Assembly: GCF_020405225.1 (NCBI RefSeq)
Contig: NZ_CP084475.1
Coordinates: 62,001-126,000, forward strand
Direction of reading: 5' to 3'
Length of the DNA stretch: 64,000 bases
Source of the DNA: Natrinema sp. DC36
GTDB lineage: Archaea > Halobacteriota > Halobacteria > Halobacteriales > Natrialbaceae
Shown here: positions 18,128 to 28,029 of the stretch, in pieces
Layout: every line of letters starts with the position of its first letter
Numbering within the stretch: position 1 is the first letter of the stretch
The notes under the pieces: generated by a model
Seen by the model: only the letters and a program-made list of their open reading frames with translations
What the model was told of the DNA's origin: nothing
Databases searched by the model: none
Position numbers and translations under genes: made by a program

Positions 18128-18805
18128 ATGGCATCGTGGAAACGGGATTTTGCAAGCGGGATCGTCGTCCTCGGTCCTATTCTCATTACGCTCTACGTTA
18201 TCTATTGGCTCTATGGACTGGCCGCTGGTCTGACACCGGGGCTAATTCTTAACGCCGACACACTTGAGCCGCTCATTTCGGGCTCAAGCGCGTCTGCTGA
18301 GCAAATACGCGAGCAAATAGCCCAATTTTTCCGCGTAATCACCGCGCTGACTGTGTTTGCCATCCTGACGTTTTCGATCGGGTATCTTATGCGGACGACC
18401 ATCGGTGGGCTGGTCGAACGACTCGTCGACAACCTAGCGAATCAAGTGCCTGTGATCCGACTCGTCTACAACGCCTCGAAGATGGCCGCTGAGACGGCCT
18501 TCGGCGAGCAGGAATCGCTCCAGAAGCCGGTCAAGATCGAGACCTGGGAAGGATTACGGATGACGTCCTTCAAGACCGGAAAGGTGACTGACGACGGCCG
18601 CGAAGTCTTATTCTTGCCTACCTCGCCGAACATCACGACGGGCTACGTTGTCGAAGTCGAACCCAGCGAGATCACCGACCTTGATGAGAACGTCGAAGAC
18701 GCGCTGACGCGCGTGCTCAGCGGTGGGTTCGGTGACGCAAACCATCGCGATATGGATGTCGACATCTCCATCGACGAAGCGAAGACGAGCAGGACCGACG
18801 ACTAA
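18128..18805 (+). CDS. DUF502-family membrane protein
   Basis: 225 residues. There is an N-terminal TM (FASGIVVLGPILITLYVIYWLY), a loop, a second TM (VITALTVFAILTFSIGYLM), and then the family's cytosolic beta domain with VPVIRLVYNASKMAAETAF and VLFLPTSPNITTGYVVEVE. This layout is typical of DUF502 proteins of archaea, bacteria and plants (LIKE-COV). The tail is strongly acidic. It is monocistronic. No biochemical role is firmly known; a membrane-organising role has been proposed in plants. Confidence 0.88.
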   Translation: MASWKRDFASGIVVLGPILITLYVIYWLYGLAAGLTPGLILNADTLEPLISGSSASAEQIREQIAQFFRVITALTVFAILTFSIGYLMRTTIGGLVERLVDNLANQVPVIRLVYNASKMAAETAFGEQESLQKPVKIETWEGLRMTSFKTGKVTDDGREVLFLPTSPNITTGYVVEVEPSEITDLDENVEDALTRVLSGGFGDANHRDMDVDISIDEAKTSRTDD

Positions 18806-18914
18806 CAACGAAAGTACGCTTCTCTCGGGTCAGAGCGCGATGTGCGTGCCATATTGATCATCGTCCCGCTCGCTTAACGGTCTCATGGCCGTCCCTATAT
18901 GATGTTCACGGATT

Positions 18915-19319
18915 CTACATGCCTGTTGGTCTGAAATTCGACACCTTCGACGTCTGAAAGCTCCCGTACACTCCAGTAAGAGAGAGAACCACGATAAGGG
19001 CCCCGGCAATACCGTTGATCCCGATGACCAGTTCTCGAGTAACGCCGAGGACATGCGGTGCTACCGCGATCCAAATTCCAAGTAGGGTAGTGAGCCCCGC
19101 GACGATGATGCTTGGGAACCGTCGTTCGCTGACTAGATAAGACTGCAACGATGCAAGGAACGCAACCACTGCGCCGACAAGAACATTCTGGATTCCCATA
19201 AAGTTGGTAATCGTGAAAATAACCGTTGATACCATGATGAACGTACCGAACACTGCTGCCAGCCTGGCTGTCCGTTCAACGAGTACTAATGAATCGTCCG
19301 CAGACAGCGTCCGACTCAT
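18915..19319 (-). CDS. SPW-repeat membrane protein
   Basis: 134 residues with four hydrophobic helices arranged as two repeats: MGIQNVLVGAVVAFLASLQSY, LLGIWIAVAPHVLG, INGIAGALIVVLSLTGVYGSF. The second repeat carries the family's W..(S/A)P..LG pattern. ATG at 19319 (MSRTLSADDSLVLVERTA) is chosen because the paralog at 50556 begins MSGNRSVDDASVLVERTA; longer in-frame starts upstream are rejected. Function unknown. Confidence 0.8.
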   Translation of the reverse strand: MSRTLSADDSLVLVERTARLAAVFGTFIMVSTVIFTITNFMGIQNVLVGAVVAFLASLQSYLVSERRFPSIIVAGLTTLLGIWIAVAPHVLGVTRELVIGINGIAGALIVVLSLTGVYGSFQTSKVSNFRPTGM

Positions 19320-19423
19320 ATGAGGATGTATGTGCACTTCGTATTTCATAGTGGCGGACAGATCTCTCTCGAGGAGGTCCCATTGTTTCGAATCTATTGA
19401 TAACGGATTCGAGACGTGTTCCT

Positions 19424-19961
19424 GGACCGGTGCCGAAGACGCGACACCGACGGTAGCACTGCTCCCCGTCAGGAGCACGGAACAACACGAACCACACGCA
19501 TCCGTCGGTACGGACTCAATCATCACCCGTCCGATGGCTGCAGAAGTCGACCGGCGCAGCGAGTTCGATTCAATCGCCCTGCCAACGCTACCGGTTGACA
19601 TTGCGACGTATCACGGTCACTTTCCAGAGACGTTATCGGTTTCTGCGGAGACGCTTCGACAGTACGTCCGCGACGTTCTCGACTCATTGTCGGATTCGAG
19701 CGTCGAGGTGGTCGTGTTCGTCAATGGCCACGGCTGGAACGGCAGAATGCTCGGGAATCTGGCCCGTAATGTTGCCGACGACTCTATAGTCGACTTCGAA
19801 GCGTTTCTCTGGGAGTGGATGCGCGCTCTGCGGACGACCACGTCGGCCACGCGAGAGAACTTGAGACATCCGTGCACCTTCACATCTGTCCCAATGATAT
19901 CGGCGAACCGGTCGAGGGCGACGCCACGGTGTGTGACAACACGGTCGCGAACGTGATCTGA
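19424..19961 (+). pseudogene. Creatininase-family amidohydrolase remnant
   Basis: The frame contains ATPTVALLPVRSTEQHEPHA, GTDSII, FPETLSVSAETLRQYVRDV and VVVFVNGHGWNGRML: the metal-binding core of the creatininase/MftE family, with GSTEQHG altered to RSTEQHE. After a frameshift near 19825 the expected HARELETSVHLHICPNDIG block follows and ends at a TGA. The normal N-terminus is missing. Several conserved Gly residues have been substituted, as expected of a relic. Confidence 0.65.
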
Positions 19962-20202
19962 CTGACAGCAAAGGATATCAGACTGAAGCATCTCCGTATG
20001 GCACAAAAGTAGTTAGACGGAGCGCGCCCAGAGATATTCGCTTGAATCGCGAGACATTGGCCGTGAACGGCGAGTATGAGACTACCAGCAATGGCCAAAA
20101 CGGGAGTTCACGTGAACACCCCACCCTCAATGAAGCAGACGGCGAAACCGTGAGCAAGTAGGTAGTCTACTATCAAAAATTGACCTGAAAAAGCCGAGTC
20201 CG

Positions 20203-22635
20203 TCACTTGTCCTCGGACAGTAGGGGCCGGGTTGAATTCGTGACAACCAACAGACTACTTGCACCCATCGCGAGCGCTGCAAAGAGCGGGTTCAAAAGAC
20301 CGATAACGGCCAGTGGGATCGCGACCACGTTGTAGCAAAACGCCCACGCGATATTGCCTTTCACGCGTCGGCTCGTCGCTCGAGCGAGTTCGAAGACCGT
20401 ACCGACGGACGCGAGGTTGTCATCGACGAGGGCGACGTCCGCGGCGTCAGCAGCCATCGCAGTACCACCACCCAGAGCGATTCCGAGATCGGCAGCGGCT
20501 AACGCCGGTGCGTCGTTGGTACCATCACCGACCATCACTGTTTGTCCCACTTCGTTAAATCGCTTGACAGTCTCCGCTTTTCCTTCCGGGGGAACACCCG
20601 CAAACACATCATCGACAGCAGCGTGCTCTCGAAACTGCTGTACCGCTTGAGCATCGTCTCCAGTGAGCACGACAACATCCTTTCCGTCGTCCGAAATCGA
20701 TGCTACCGTCTCGTCCCAATTCGCTCGCAACTCGTCACCGACGACGATAACGCCCTCAGCGGTCCCGTTGCAACCGACAGCGACCGGAATTCGTCCTGTT
20801 TCACGACTGCTGGCAATTCGGTCGGTGATATCCGTAGGGACTTCCCAGCCGCGATCGCGGAACAGATCCGGATGACCGACAATGATCTCGTCACCATCGA
20901 TGATACCCGTGACTCCGTTACGGTAACTGTCGAATGAGTCGACGCGATCGTCCGTTGAACTGGCGTCCGACATGGACTCGACCGATTCACCGTCAGGCAC
21001 CGGTCGTTCAGCAGCAATGGCTTCACCGATCGGATGCGACGATCGCTCTTCGAGAAGCGCCGCTTTCTCGAGCAACTCTGTTTCAAGGTCGGTATCAGTG
21101 AGAGTCATTTCACCCGCCGTCAGCGTGCCTGTCTTGTCGAAGATGACAGTATCTGCATCACGAATTCGCTCGAAGATACTATCATCGAAGACGACGATCG
21201 AGCGCTCTAACGCGTCGCGGATACCTGCAGCGACTGCAAGTGGCGTCGCCAGCCCGAGTGCACAGGGACAGGAGACTATTAGCACCGTGAGCCCAACTAG
21301 GAGAGCGGAAACGCCATTACCAAGGAGGAGATGCACGCCCGCGACGATAACTGCGAGAGCGAGAACGACTGGCACGAAGATCGTCGCCAGTTTGTCCGCG
21401 AGTTTCTGAATACCGTGGGAGTCGCTCTGGAGGTCCCAGACGAGTTCAGAAATCCGATCGAGACTACTCGTCGCGTCTTCTCCGACGCGGACAGTCACCG
21501 CGCCATCTGTCACCATCGAACCGCCGACGACGGCATCACTCGTAGTCTTCCGAACGGGAAGGGACTCACCGGTGACGACCGCTTCGTCGACGGCTGCGTC
21601 ACCGTCGACGATCTGACCGTCGACGGGAACCCGTTCCCCGGACCGAACTAACACATGATCATCGACCTCGAGGTCCTCAACTGCGATGTCTTCGTACTCT
21701 CCATCCTTGCGAACGCGACGGGCCTCGTTGACCTGGATAGATGTCAGGTCGGAGAGGCGCTCAGTCGCCTCTTGCTTGATCGATGATTCGTAATAGTTGC
21801 CAACCGTGACGATGACGATTATTGCAACGGTCACGTCGTAGTAGATGTGCTCGCCACCGAATACGACCGAGAGCGTACTGTAGAGGTACGCACTCACGGC
21901 CGCGATTGCGACGAGCAGATCCATGTTCGGAGACCGTGTCCGAACGCTGACGTACGCGCCCTGTAAGATCGGTTTTCCAGTCACGGCTAGGATGATCGTC
22001 GTGAGCGCCGCGATGACGACGTAGAAGGGCGTGGCGACAGAACTCGCGAGCGCACTTTCAAAAAACTCTGTGACCCGCTCGCCGTAGAACAGGCCACCGA
22101 AGTACGTAGGATAGATAATGACAAGATACTGCAGCATCACGGACATCCCCATGAGGACGCCAACCGCGACTCGCCCCATCTCCCAATTGTTGGCTCTTCG
22201 GCGGCTAAACGTATCGTCACGGGTGTAGGCACTATAGCCGAGCCCGCTGATCTCATCCCGGAGATCGTCCTCCGAGACACGATCTGGATCGTGATCGATT
22301 CGAACCGTATCGGTCACGTAACTTGAGCTAGCATTACTGACACCGTCGATCGTCGTCGCGGCCGATTCGATAAACGCCTCGCAGGTCGCACAGTGCATCC
22401 CGTCGACTTCGAGAAACGTCGCCTCGTGATCCTGCGGAACCTCGCGATCGATCTGTGAATTATTTCGAGCGCGGCGGACGTCTTCGGTGTCGATATCGTC
22501 GACATCACCGAGTGCGTTGTAGACGTCACGACAGCCGGTACAGCAGAACTGGTTTCCGTCCTCTACAATGTCGTTCCCTCCAATGGGGAGGTCACAGAGT
22601 GTACAGCCGGCTTCTGACACAGTACAGTCAGACAT
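20203..22635 (-). CDS. CopA2/FixI-type heavy-metal P-type ATPase
   Basis: 810 residues. The N-terminus has a Cys-rich zinc-ribbon-like module (CTLCDLPIGG, FCCTGC) typical of FixI/CopA2 ATPases, followed by one HMA domain with MHCATC. There are eight predicted TMs including the copper-site SCPCALG, a phosphorylation loop DKTGTLT, the nucleotide-domain SSHPIGEA (HP motif), and the hinge GDGTNDAPALAAADLG. CopA2-type pumps export Cu+ slowly, often to supply haem-copper oxidases. The start lies 4 bases after the stop of the upstream SafE-like gene, the same pairing as CcoI/CcoH-S in bacteria, so copper delivery to a terminal oxidase is a reasonable inference. Confidence 0.93.
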   Translation of the reverse strand: MSDCTVSEAGCTLCDLPIGGNDIVEDGNQFCCTGCRDVYNALGDVDDIDTEDVRRARNNSQIDREVPQDHEATFLEVDGMHCATCEAFIESAATTIDGVSNASSSYVTDTVRIDHDPDRVSEDDLRDEISGLGYSAYTRDDTFSRRRANNWEMGRVAVGVLMGMSVMLQYLVIIYPTYFGGLFYGERVTEFFESALASSVATPFYVVIAALTTIILAVTGKPILQGAYVSVRTRSPNMDLLVAIAAVSAYLYSTLSVVFGGEHIYYDVTVAIIVIVTVGNYYESSIKQEATERLSDLTSIQVNEARRVRKDGEYEDIAVEDLEVDDHVLVRSGERVPVDGQIVDGDAAVDEAVVTGESLPVRKTTSDAVVGGSMVTDGAVTVRVGEDATSSLDRISELVWDLQSDSHGIQKLADKLATIFVPVVLALAVIVAGVHLLLGNGVSALLVGLTVLIVSCPCALGLATPLAVAAGIRDALERSIVVFDDSIFERIRDADTVIFDKTGTLTAGEMTLTDTDLETELLEKAALLEERSSHPIGEAIAAERPVPDGESVESMSDASSTDDRVDSFDSYRNGVTGIIDGDEIIVGHPDLFRDRGWEVPTDITDRIASSRETGRIPVAVGCNGTAEGVIVVGDELRANWDETVASISDDGKDVVVLTGDDAQAVQQFREHAAVDDVFAGVPPEGKAETVKRFNEVGQTVMVGDGTNDAPALAAADLGIALGGGTAMAADAADVALVDDNLASVGTVFELARATSRRVKGNIAWAFCYNVVAIPLAVIGLLNPLFAALAMGASSLLVVTNSTRPLLSEDK

Positions 22636-22638
22636 TTG

Positions 22639-23442
22639 TTAGTTACTGATGACAGTCGCTGTGATTTTCTGTGTGTCGATACCATCGTAGAACGGTAGTT
22701 TCGGGTGTGGGATATGGATTCCCAGTCCCATCAATCCGTGCGCCAGCAGGACGTACCCGAGCGCGACGAACGCGACCCCAAGCAGTCGATGTATGCGCCG
22801 GCGATGACTGACATCGATGGAATCGATCACGGTTCCGTACACGAAAACAGTGGGAATCGTGCCAACGCCGAGGGCTGCAAGTGCAACTGCGCCCCCGGCA
22901 GCTGAGCCGGTCGCAAAGGCGTACAGGAATGCTGGATAGAGTATCGGACACGGGAGTAAGCCGTGAACTGCGCCGAGTCCGACGATACCAGGGCCATTCG
23001 CAAATCGATCGACATGCACAGTGAGCCATACTGTGATAAGCTCAAGCCCAGGGAGGTGAACACCTCCCGTCGTTCGGCCGAGGATATAGTATGCCCCGGT
23101 TATCATGATGAAGGCACCAACGACGAGACCGATCCCGCCACGGGCAGACTTGATAACGGATGTAAGCGCTGCTGTCGTCACGAATACTGTTCCACCGAGT
23201 GCGCCAAACACCGCACCGAGAAGCGTGTAACTCGCCGCTCGCCCGATGTTGAACAGCGCGTGCTGTCGGACCTCGTAAGTCGTGAGACGACCAGCACGAG
23301 CGTTGTCTGCCGTCCCGTCGTCCATCCGGCCCGCATATATCGTTACGAGCGGTCCACACATCCCGATACAGTGTGCTCCAGCGAGAACTCCGATCGCGAG
23401 AAACAACAGCACGTCGATGCCAAGGAATGGAACCTGATTCAT
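22639..23442 (-). CDS. SafE/UreH-like membrane protein (cytochrome oxidase maturation type)
   Basis: 267 residues, six or more TMs, with the diagnostic AGAHCIGMCGPLVTIYAGR near the N-terminus and the repeat-two motif GLLPCPILYPAFLYAFATGS. These GxHCxGMCG and LLPC motifs characterise the TauE/SafE-UreH_2 proteins that accompany copper ATPases in cbb3 oxidase assembly clusters. Both motifs keep their Cys/His pairs, possible copper ligands in the membrane. It is translationally coupled to the ATPase. Confidence 0.88.
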   Translation of the reverse strand: MNQVPFLGIDVLLFLAIGVLAGAHCIGMCGPLVTIYAGRMDDGTADNARAGRLTTYEVRQHALFNIGRAASYTLLGAVFGALGGTVFVTTAALTSVIKSARGGIGLVVGAFIMITGAYYILGRTTGGVHLPGLELITVWLTVHVDRFANGPGIVGLGAVHGLLPCPILYPAFLYAFATGSAAGGAVALAALGVGTIPTVFVYGTVIDSIDVSHRRRIHRLLGVAFVALGYVLLAHGLMGLGIHIPHPKLPFYDGIDTQKITATVISN

Positions 23443-23605
23443 AGCTGTCGGTTCGAACTGCGATATCGGTCAAGCTAGCCGTTCGAGGTAGTAATATATT
23501 TTGTCACGCCACCCTCAGTTTACAGCGCATCAGCAACCGATTGTTCATCCCTGCCATAGATAGTATCTTCGTCGAGATAGCAAGAGTAATACGCATCTGT
23601 AGTTA

Positions 23606-23837
23606 CGGCACTGTCTAGGTAAGGGAAACCGCAAGACAAGACAACGATGAAGTGACAGTATTGGTTGTGGAAATTCATCTGCAGTCTGATACAAAAGAGT
23701 CCTAGTTTACGAGCAGCGAAAATTCGGCTGCTTCAGCAAACATCTCATAAGAAGTGATGATCTCAAATCTCATCGGGGCTGCTTTGACGGACGCTGAAAC
23801 GCGTTCAACGCTAGAACTTCTTAACTAAACAGTGCCG
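23606..23837. mobile_element. 232-bp non-autonomous element with IS6-type ends
   Basis: CGGCACTGTCTAGGTAAG at 23606-23623 is mirrored by CTTAACTAAACAGTGCCG at 23820-23837 (15 of 18 matching). The ends resemble those of the IS6-family element at 51562-52359 (GGCACTGTCTAGTT). There is no coding potential inside, and no clear target duplication is visible. Confidence 0.6.
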
Positions 23838-23948
23838 TTTGTCACTAATATCTGATTTGATATAAACTCGTCTGGACTTCAAATTATGTAGACTAATAAG
23901 ATGTCTTTCAACAGCTGTGTCAGTCTTTTTGTCAGTTGACATCGTATT

Positions 23949-24392
23949 ATGGCTATGCTTCGCAAACTGTTGATCGTGTTCGGCCTGTTCGAGATCGCGA
24001 AGCCGAAACCGGTCATCGACATGTGCGAATGGATCGGCCTCGAAAATTCCGATGAGGCACAATTGCGTCCATGGGCGCTCTGGGGAGCGCGTCTCGAGGG
24101 AATGGCATTCGTCTGGCTGCTCGTCCACGGCCGGGGTGAGGGCAGCTCAACGATTGTCAGTGGATTACTCGGCTTTGCTGGGATCCTGCTTGCGCTCGTG
24201 CCGCGTCCGATCATCCAGCTCAGCCAAGAATTCGTCTACGAGAACACTGAGGATCTCGAGATGAAGCCGTGGATCAAACCAGCGGCGCGGTTGTTGGGCG
24301 GGCTATATCTAACCGTCGTCGTTCTCTCGTGGCGGGCAGACGCATCTGAAGCTGAGCCAAAAGCCGATCAGGAAACTTATAGTAGAAGTTAG
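23949..24392 (+). CDS. Haloarchaeal membrane protein, function unknown
   Basis: 147 residues with three hydrophobic stretches (LRKLLIVFGLFEI, GMAFVWLLV, VSGLLGFAGILLALVPRPII, AARLLGGLYLTVVVLSW) and the pairs LRPWALWGARLEGM and MKPWIKPAARLLGG, which look like an internal repeat. An alternative start is the ATG at 23955. Its 3' end runs into the IS5-family remnant. No family recognised. Confidence 0.6.
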   Translation: MAMLRKLLIVFGLFEIAKPKPVIDMCEWIGLENSDEAQLRPWALWGARLEGMAFVWLLVHGRGEGSSTIVSGLLGFAGILLALVPRPIIQLSQEFVYENTEDLEMKPWIKPAARLLGGLYLTVVVLSWRADASEAEPKADQETYSRS

Positions 24393-24399
24393 ATATTGT

Positions 24400-24900
24400 A
24401 GAGAACGAGTCGCTCTGGTGAACTAACTGACCTCTGAGTCTGTCTAAATAGTATGCCCCCTCCTTTTACGCGCTTCACAGATCACCTTATAACTCTGGCT
24501 CAATGTGCTATCTCTGGAGATCCTACACCAGCGGCCAAGAAGGGATACGGCGGCTACGCTGCTGGGTAATTGTAGCGATCCACGGTCTCCGCGAATATCT
24601 CGATCTGCCAGACCGGCGACTCCTCGATATGCTTCACGATACCTGAGACGTGCAGGCTATCGATACAACTGGCCTTGACCGCCATTTGGCTAGCTGTCAC
24701 TACACAAATCGGAACAGCTTGATATAGCGCACGGCGCTCGCCATGACGATGACATCAATCACTGGTGGTCAGTGGTTGAAGCTCTCTTCTTTGCGCTCAA
24801 ACAACGGACCGGTGATACGTACCAGGCTCGAACATGTTTCGGGCAATTCCGAGAACCCGTTCTAAAAATACCGGTGAGAAATATCGAACTTTCTCTCTAA
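24400..24900 (+). mobile_element. Deleted IS5-family copy (same element as 6767-7732)
   Basis: The 5' part (about 24405-24490) matches the corresponding leader of the element at 6767 base by base over long stretches (GGTGAACTAACTG, CGCGCTTCACAGAT). Then come transposase pieces VAIHGLREYLDLPDRRLLD, VQAIDTTGLDRH and, after an internal deletion, INHWWSVVEALFFALKQ and RTCFGQFREPVLK. No right-end inverted repeat remains: the remnant runs into the truncated antiporter gene. Confidence 0.75.
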
Positions 24901-24912
24901 CTCTAAATACAG

Positions 24913-25949
24913 ATGGTCTATGTGGAGATGGAAATCGACTTCCACGAACTGTTCGAACTCGGTCCGTAGGCGCTGATGATCGCGCTCGGCGGGTTCCTGT
25001 TGCCGTTCGGCCTCGGCTACGTCGCTGGTGACTTCCCGGAATGACACTCGAACAGTCGCTGTTCATCGGCATCGCGCTAGCGGCGACATCGCTGGCGACC
25101 AAGTCACGGATTCTCGTTGACCTCGATATCCTCGACACGCGGATCGCTGGCGTGCTCTTGGGCGGAGCGCTCCTGTCCGACGTCGGCATTCTCGTCGTAT
25201 TCGCAGGCGTCACCGGATTCATCGTGAGCGGCGAGGTCACCCTTTGGAGCATCGGCACCGTGATGCTCCGCGCGCTCGCGTCCTTCGCGGTTGCGCTCGT
25301 CATCGGCGACCGCGTGCTCCCAGTCGTCTGGGAACGCCTCGAAGGATTGATGCGCCGGTACGGATTCATCGACAAAACCTCCGCGTTCAGTGTCGCACTC
25401 ATCGTGGTATTAATATTCGCGTATCTGGCAGCTCTAGCGGACCTCCACATGATTATCGGCGGCTTCGTCGCTGGGATATTCCTTCGGCAGGCGCAGCTCG
25501 ACAAGGAGATATATGAGCATATGCACATGGTCATGTATGACCTCGCGATGGGCGTGTTCGCGCCGATTTTCTTTATCACTGTTGGCTTCGAACTCACGCT
25601 GGGCGTGTTCACTCAGGAACTCGGTCTCTTGTTGCTCGTCCTGGTCCTCGCGTTCTTCGGGAAGATCGTCGGTAGTTGGGCGTTCGCGCTCCCGATGAAA
25701 CTGACGAGCAAAGAGGGACTGGTCATCGGTCTCGGAATGAACGGCCGTGGGACGGTCGAAATCATCATTGTCTCTATCGGGCTTTCGATGGGAATCATCT
25801 CCCAACAGCTCTTCTCGATTCTCGTGATCATGACAATCTTCACGACGGCACTCGTCCCCGTGACGGTGAAACTCGGTGTCGACTGGCTCGAGAGGGCCGG
25901 CGAACTCGTGTATATGGCTGACGATCAAAGCGTTGAGCCCGAAGTGTAG
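24913..25949 (+). pseudogene. Truncated second CPA2 antiporter
   Basis: A paralog of the antiporter at 2604 lacking its first ~72 residues. It opens MVYVEMEIDFHELFELGP then TAG (the first copy reads PQALIVAIG here, so CAG to TAG is likely), shifts frame near 25038, and is then uninterrupted for ~300 residues: LAATSLATKSRILVDLDIL, HMIIGGFVAGIFLRQ, GMNGRGTVEIIIVSIGL, to TAG at 25947. The deletion boundary is the IS5 remnant. The downstream frame could in theory be translated from 25041 as a half-transporter. Confidence 0.85.
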
Positions 25950-26087
25950 ACCAGTATCCGAGTACATAATTTCTGTGGGACTAGAACATCTCGTTTGAAG
26001 CATCGGAGAGTATCTGTGGACTTCGCCACTAGACTAAATAGAGTAATATGTCTATAACCAGAATCCTGTTTCAGGGATGCTATCGTT

Positions 26088-26810
26088 ATGAGATGGCAAA
26101 TCAAGGAAATCGAATGGGAAGCTGTCGCGGGTATCCTAGCGGCGGTTCTCGCACTGGTACTCCATTTCTTGCACATCGTGGACGAAGCTGTGCTTCTTCA
26201 GATCACGCTCGTTCTCATGGCGTTCTTGTTTATCAGTCATCTCAGGCGTGAATCGGAAACGGAGAATCTCTCTGAGTCCCTCGCTCACACCGAACGCACT
26301 GTCGAAGACATCCGCGCCGGTATGGATGCCTCCGACCTCGAACTCATCGGCCCAGGAGAGCTCAGATCTCGGAGTACGCAGTTCGGTCAGGGTGCCCGTA
26401 GAGAAATGATCTGGTTCAACGTCTGTCTACTCATGTTCGTCCCCCAGGATTTATTCGATGCGTTGCTACGTCCACCGATCGAGAATCCAAATGTGTCCTC
26501 GATTCAGTTCGTCCTCGACGAGAGTGAGCGGGAGCGCTGGAATACTCAGGTCAAACCCAAAGTAAAGGAGTGTCGGGGTGCTGAGACGGTACAGGAACCC
26601 ATTTGGCGGGAACTCGATGAGAACGTCTCGTTCATTCTACGCGGGACGAAAAACGAGCAAACTGACGCGCTCTTGAGTTTCTGGGGAGAACCCTTTATGG
26701 CACGAACAACGAGGAACGTTCCCCGCTATATCATCCATGTAACGGAAGATTCCGAATTGATCCCGCAATTGCGGGACATCGAACGCGAACACCGACTTCA
26801 GCAGACGTGA
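26088..26810 (+). CDS. Membrane-anchored protein of unknown function
   Basis: 240 residues: two N-terminal TMs (VAGILAAVLALVLHFLHIV, LLQITLVLMAFLFISHL), a short coiled region (SESLAHTERTVEDIRAGM) and a soluble domain from about residue 80 containing LRSRSTQFGQGARREMIWFN and SIQFVLDESERERWNTQV. The soluble part has the alternating strand/helix look of a PLD-like or other alpha/beta fold, but no HKD or other catalytic motif is visible. It stands alone after the antiporter relic. Confidence 0.65.
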   Translation: MRWQIKEIEWEAVAGILAAVLALVLHFLHIVDEAVLLQITLVLMAFLFISHLRRESETENLSESLAHTERTVEDIRAGMDASDLELIGPGELRSRSTQFGQGARREMIWFNVCLLMFVPQDLFDALLRPPIENPNVSSIQFVLDESERERWNTQVKPKVKECRGAETVQEPIWRELDENVSFILRGTKNEQTDALLSFWGEPFMARTTRNVPRYIIHVTEDSELIPQLRDIEREHRLQQT

Positions 26811-27052
26811 AAAGAGGAATCTCATCAATACACGATTCATACGGGAGTATCCGTCTACCGACTGATCTTCAGTTTTCAAAAGGGTCAGGTGTGCGTAATC
26901 GAGTATAGAACGTGTACGCGCCGCGGAGATGATTAACCCAAGACGTCAATAGAGCCAGTCGTTCGGAACCCACACAATTGAGGAATGGCGAAGCATTTTT
27001 TCGTCTCTGCCAGCAAATCTATATCCACTTGGCCTGCACTGTCTGGGGCCAA

Positions 27053-27340
27053 TTACTCGTCGTCAACCAGTTTCGTCCGGACATAGTACGGTCCTTCCCA
27101 GTCTTGGACCCAATCGGGGGCTGCAAGATGAGACCGCAGCTGATTTGCTTCATACGATTCGTCAGGAAAAACGGTTCCCTCCTCGTCAGTCCCATCCTCC
27201 CACGGCACTACGAACGTCACTGGGTCTCGATTTTCGGCAGGATTCAGTTGTTTATCCGCCCCGTCATCTAGATGGTACGGTCCATCGACCCATTCCTGTG
27301 GATTGAACATGACCGCTATCTCTGGCTTTTTGTTTGTCAT
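27053..27340 (-). CDS. Small conserved-looking hypothetical protein
   Basis: 95 acidic residues (MTNKKPEIAVMFNPQEWVDG, FVVPWEDGTDEEGTVFPDES, WVQDWEGPYYVRTKLVDDE). The composition and Trp/Tyr-rich strands are typical of soluble haloarchaeal proteins, unlike the antisense frames. No domain recognised. Confidence 0.55.
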   Translation of the reverse strand: MTNKKPEIAVMFNPQEWVDGPYHLDDGADKQLNPAENRDPVTFVVPWEDGTDEEGTVFPDESYEANQLRSHLAAPDWVQDWEGPYYVRTKLVDDE

Positions 27341-27697
27341 GTCTGTTGATATTCTGTCAATCTACTGTATTCGAGGGAGGCTTAAAAAGAGCAGGGCAAC
27401 TCCCAGGTTTTAGATGCAGAGCAGCTTGATTCTTCTAATTCTAACAGATAGTGACTATTACCGTAAGATCGGATTCTAATGATCATCGCGTAGCCTGCTT
27501 AGCAGTTGTTTCAGCGACGAGTCTATCGAACTAACAGGATTTCATCAGAGTCAGATTCGTCACTACGACAACGTGGGTGCAAACTACTACGACGATCCGG
27601 CAACAACAACCAAGAAGAACACAGTCAATATTCACCAGGTGAACAGAACGAGTCATCGGAACGGACGATCCGAAGCACAACAGACCGATATTCAACA
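27341..27697. other. Region without a supported gene
   Basis: It contains an A/C-rich stretch before the ferredoxin (about 27560-27690) that stays open in the ferredoxin frame but has no protein character. I see no clear structural signal. Confidence 0.4.
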
Positions 27698-27943
27698 ATG
27701 CACGTCGAATTTGACCGCGATACCTGTACAGGAATCTTCAACTGCGTCCATGAGTGGGAGAAGTTCGTCGAAGATCGTGATGCGGGTAAAGCGACGCTCG
27801 TTGGAAGCGACGAGTTCGAGACCGATCACTACAGACGAGACGTTCCCGAGGGAGAGGAGTTCGATGCGAAAATGGCCGCTCGTGTTTGCCCGGTAGACGC
27901 AATCACGATCTACGACGAGGAAGGGGAACAATTGGTTCCATAG
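27698..27943 (+). CDS. Ferredoxin, single-cluster
   Basis: 81 residues starting MHVEFDRDTCTGIFNCVHEW, with the second Cys-Pro block ARVCPVDAITIYDEEGEQL. Three cluster-binding cysteines are visible (two in CTGIFNC and one in CPVDAI), the pattern of the short haloarchaeal ferredoxins that hold one 3Fe-4S or 4Fe-4S cluster. The internal ATG at 27698 is chosen since the upstream in-frame extension is Ser/Arg-rich. It converges on the sdhB relic and probably serves the neighbouring redox genes. Confidence 0.85.
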   Translation: MHVEFDRDTCTGIFNCVHEWEKFVEDRDAGKATLVGSDEFETDHYRRDVPEGEEFDAKMAARVCPVDAITIYDEEGEQLVP

Positions 27944-28029
27944 TTTGTTCTTGACTGTCATTACAGGTGGCGAGAGTGAAAGATTTGACCACTACGCTGT
28001 GTAGTAGCCCCGCAACCCGATGTCCTCAA

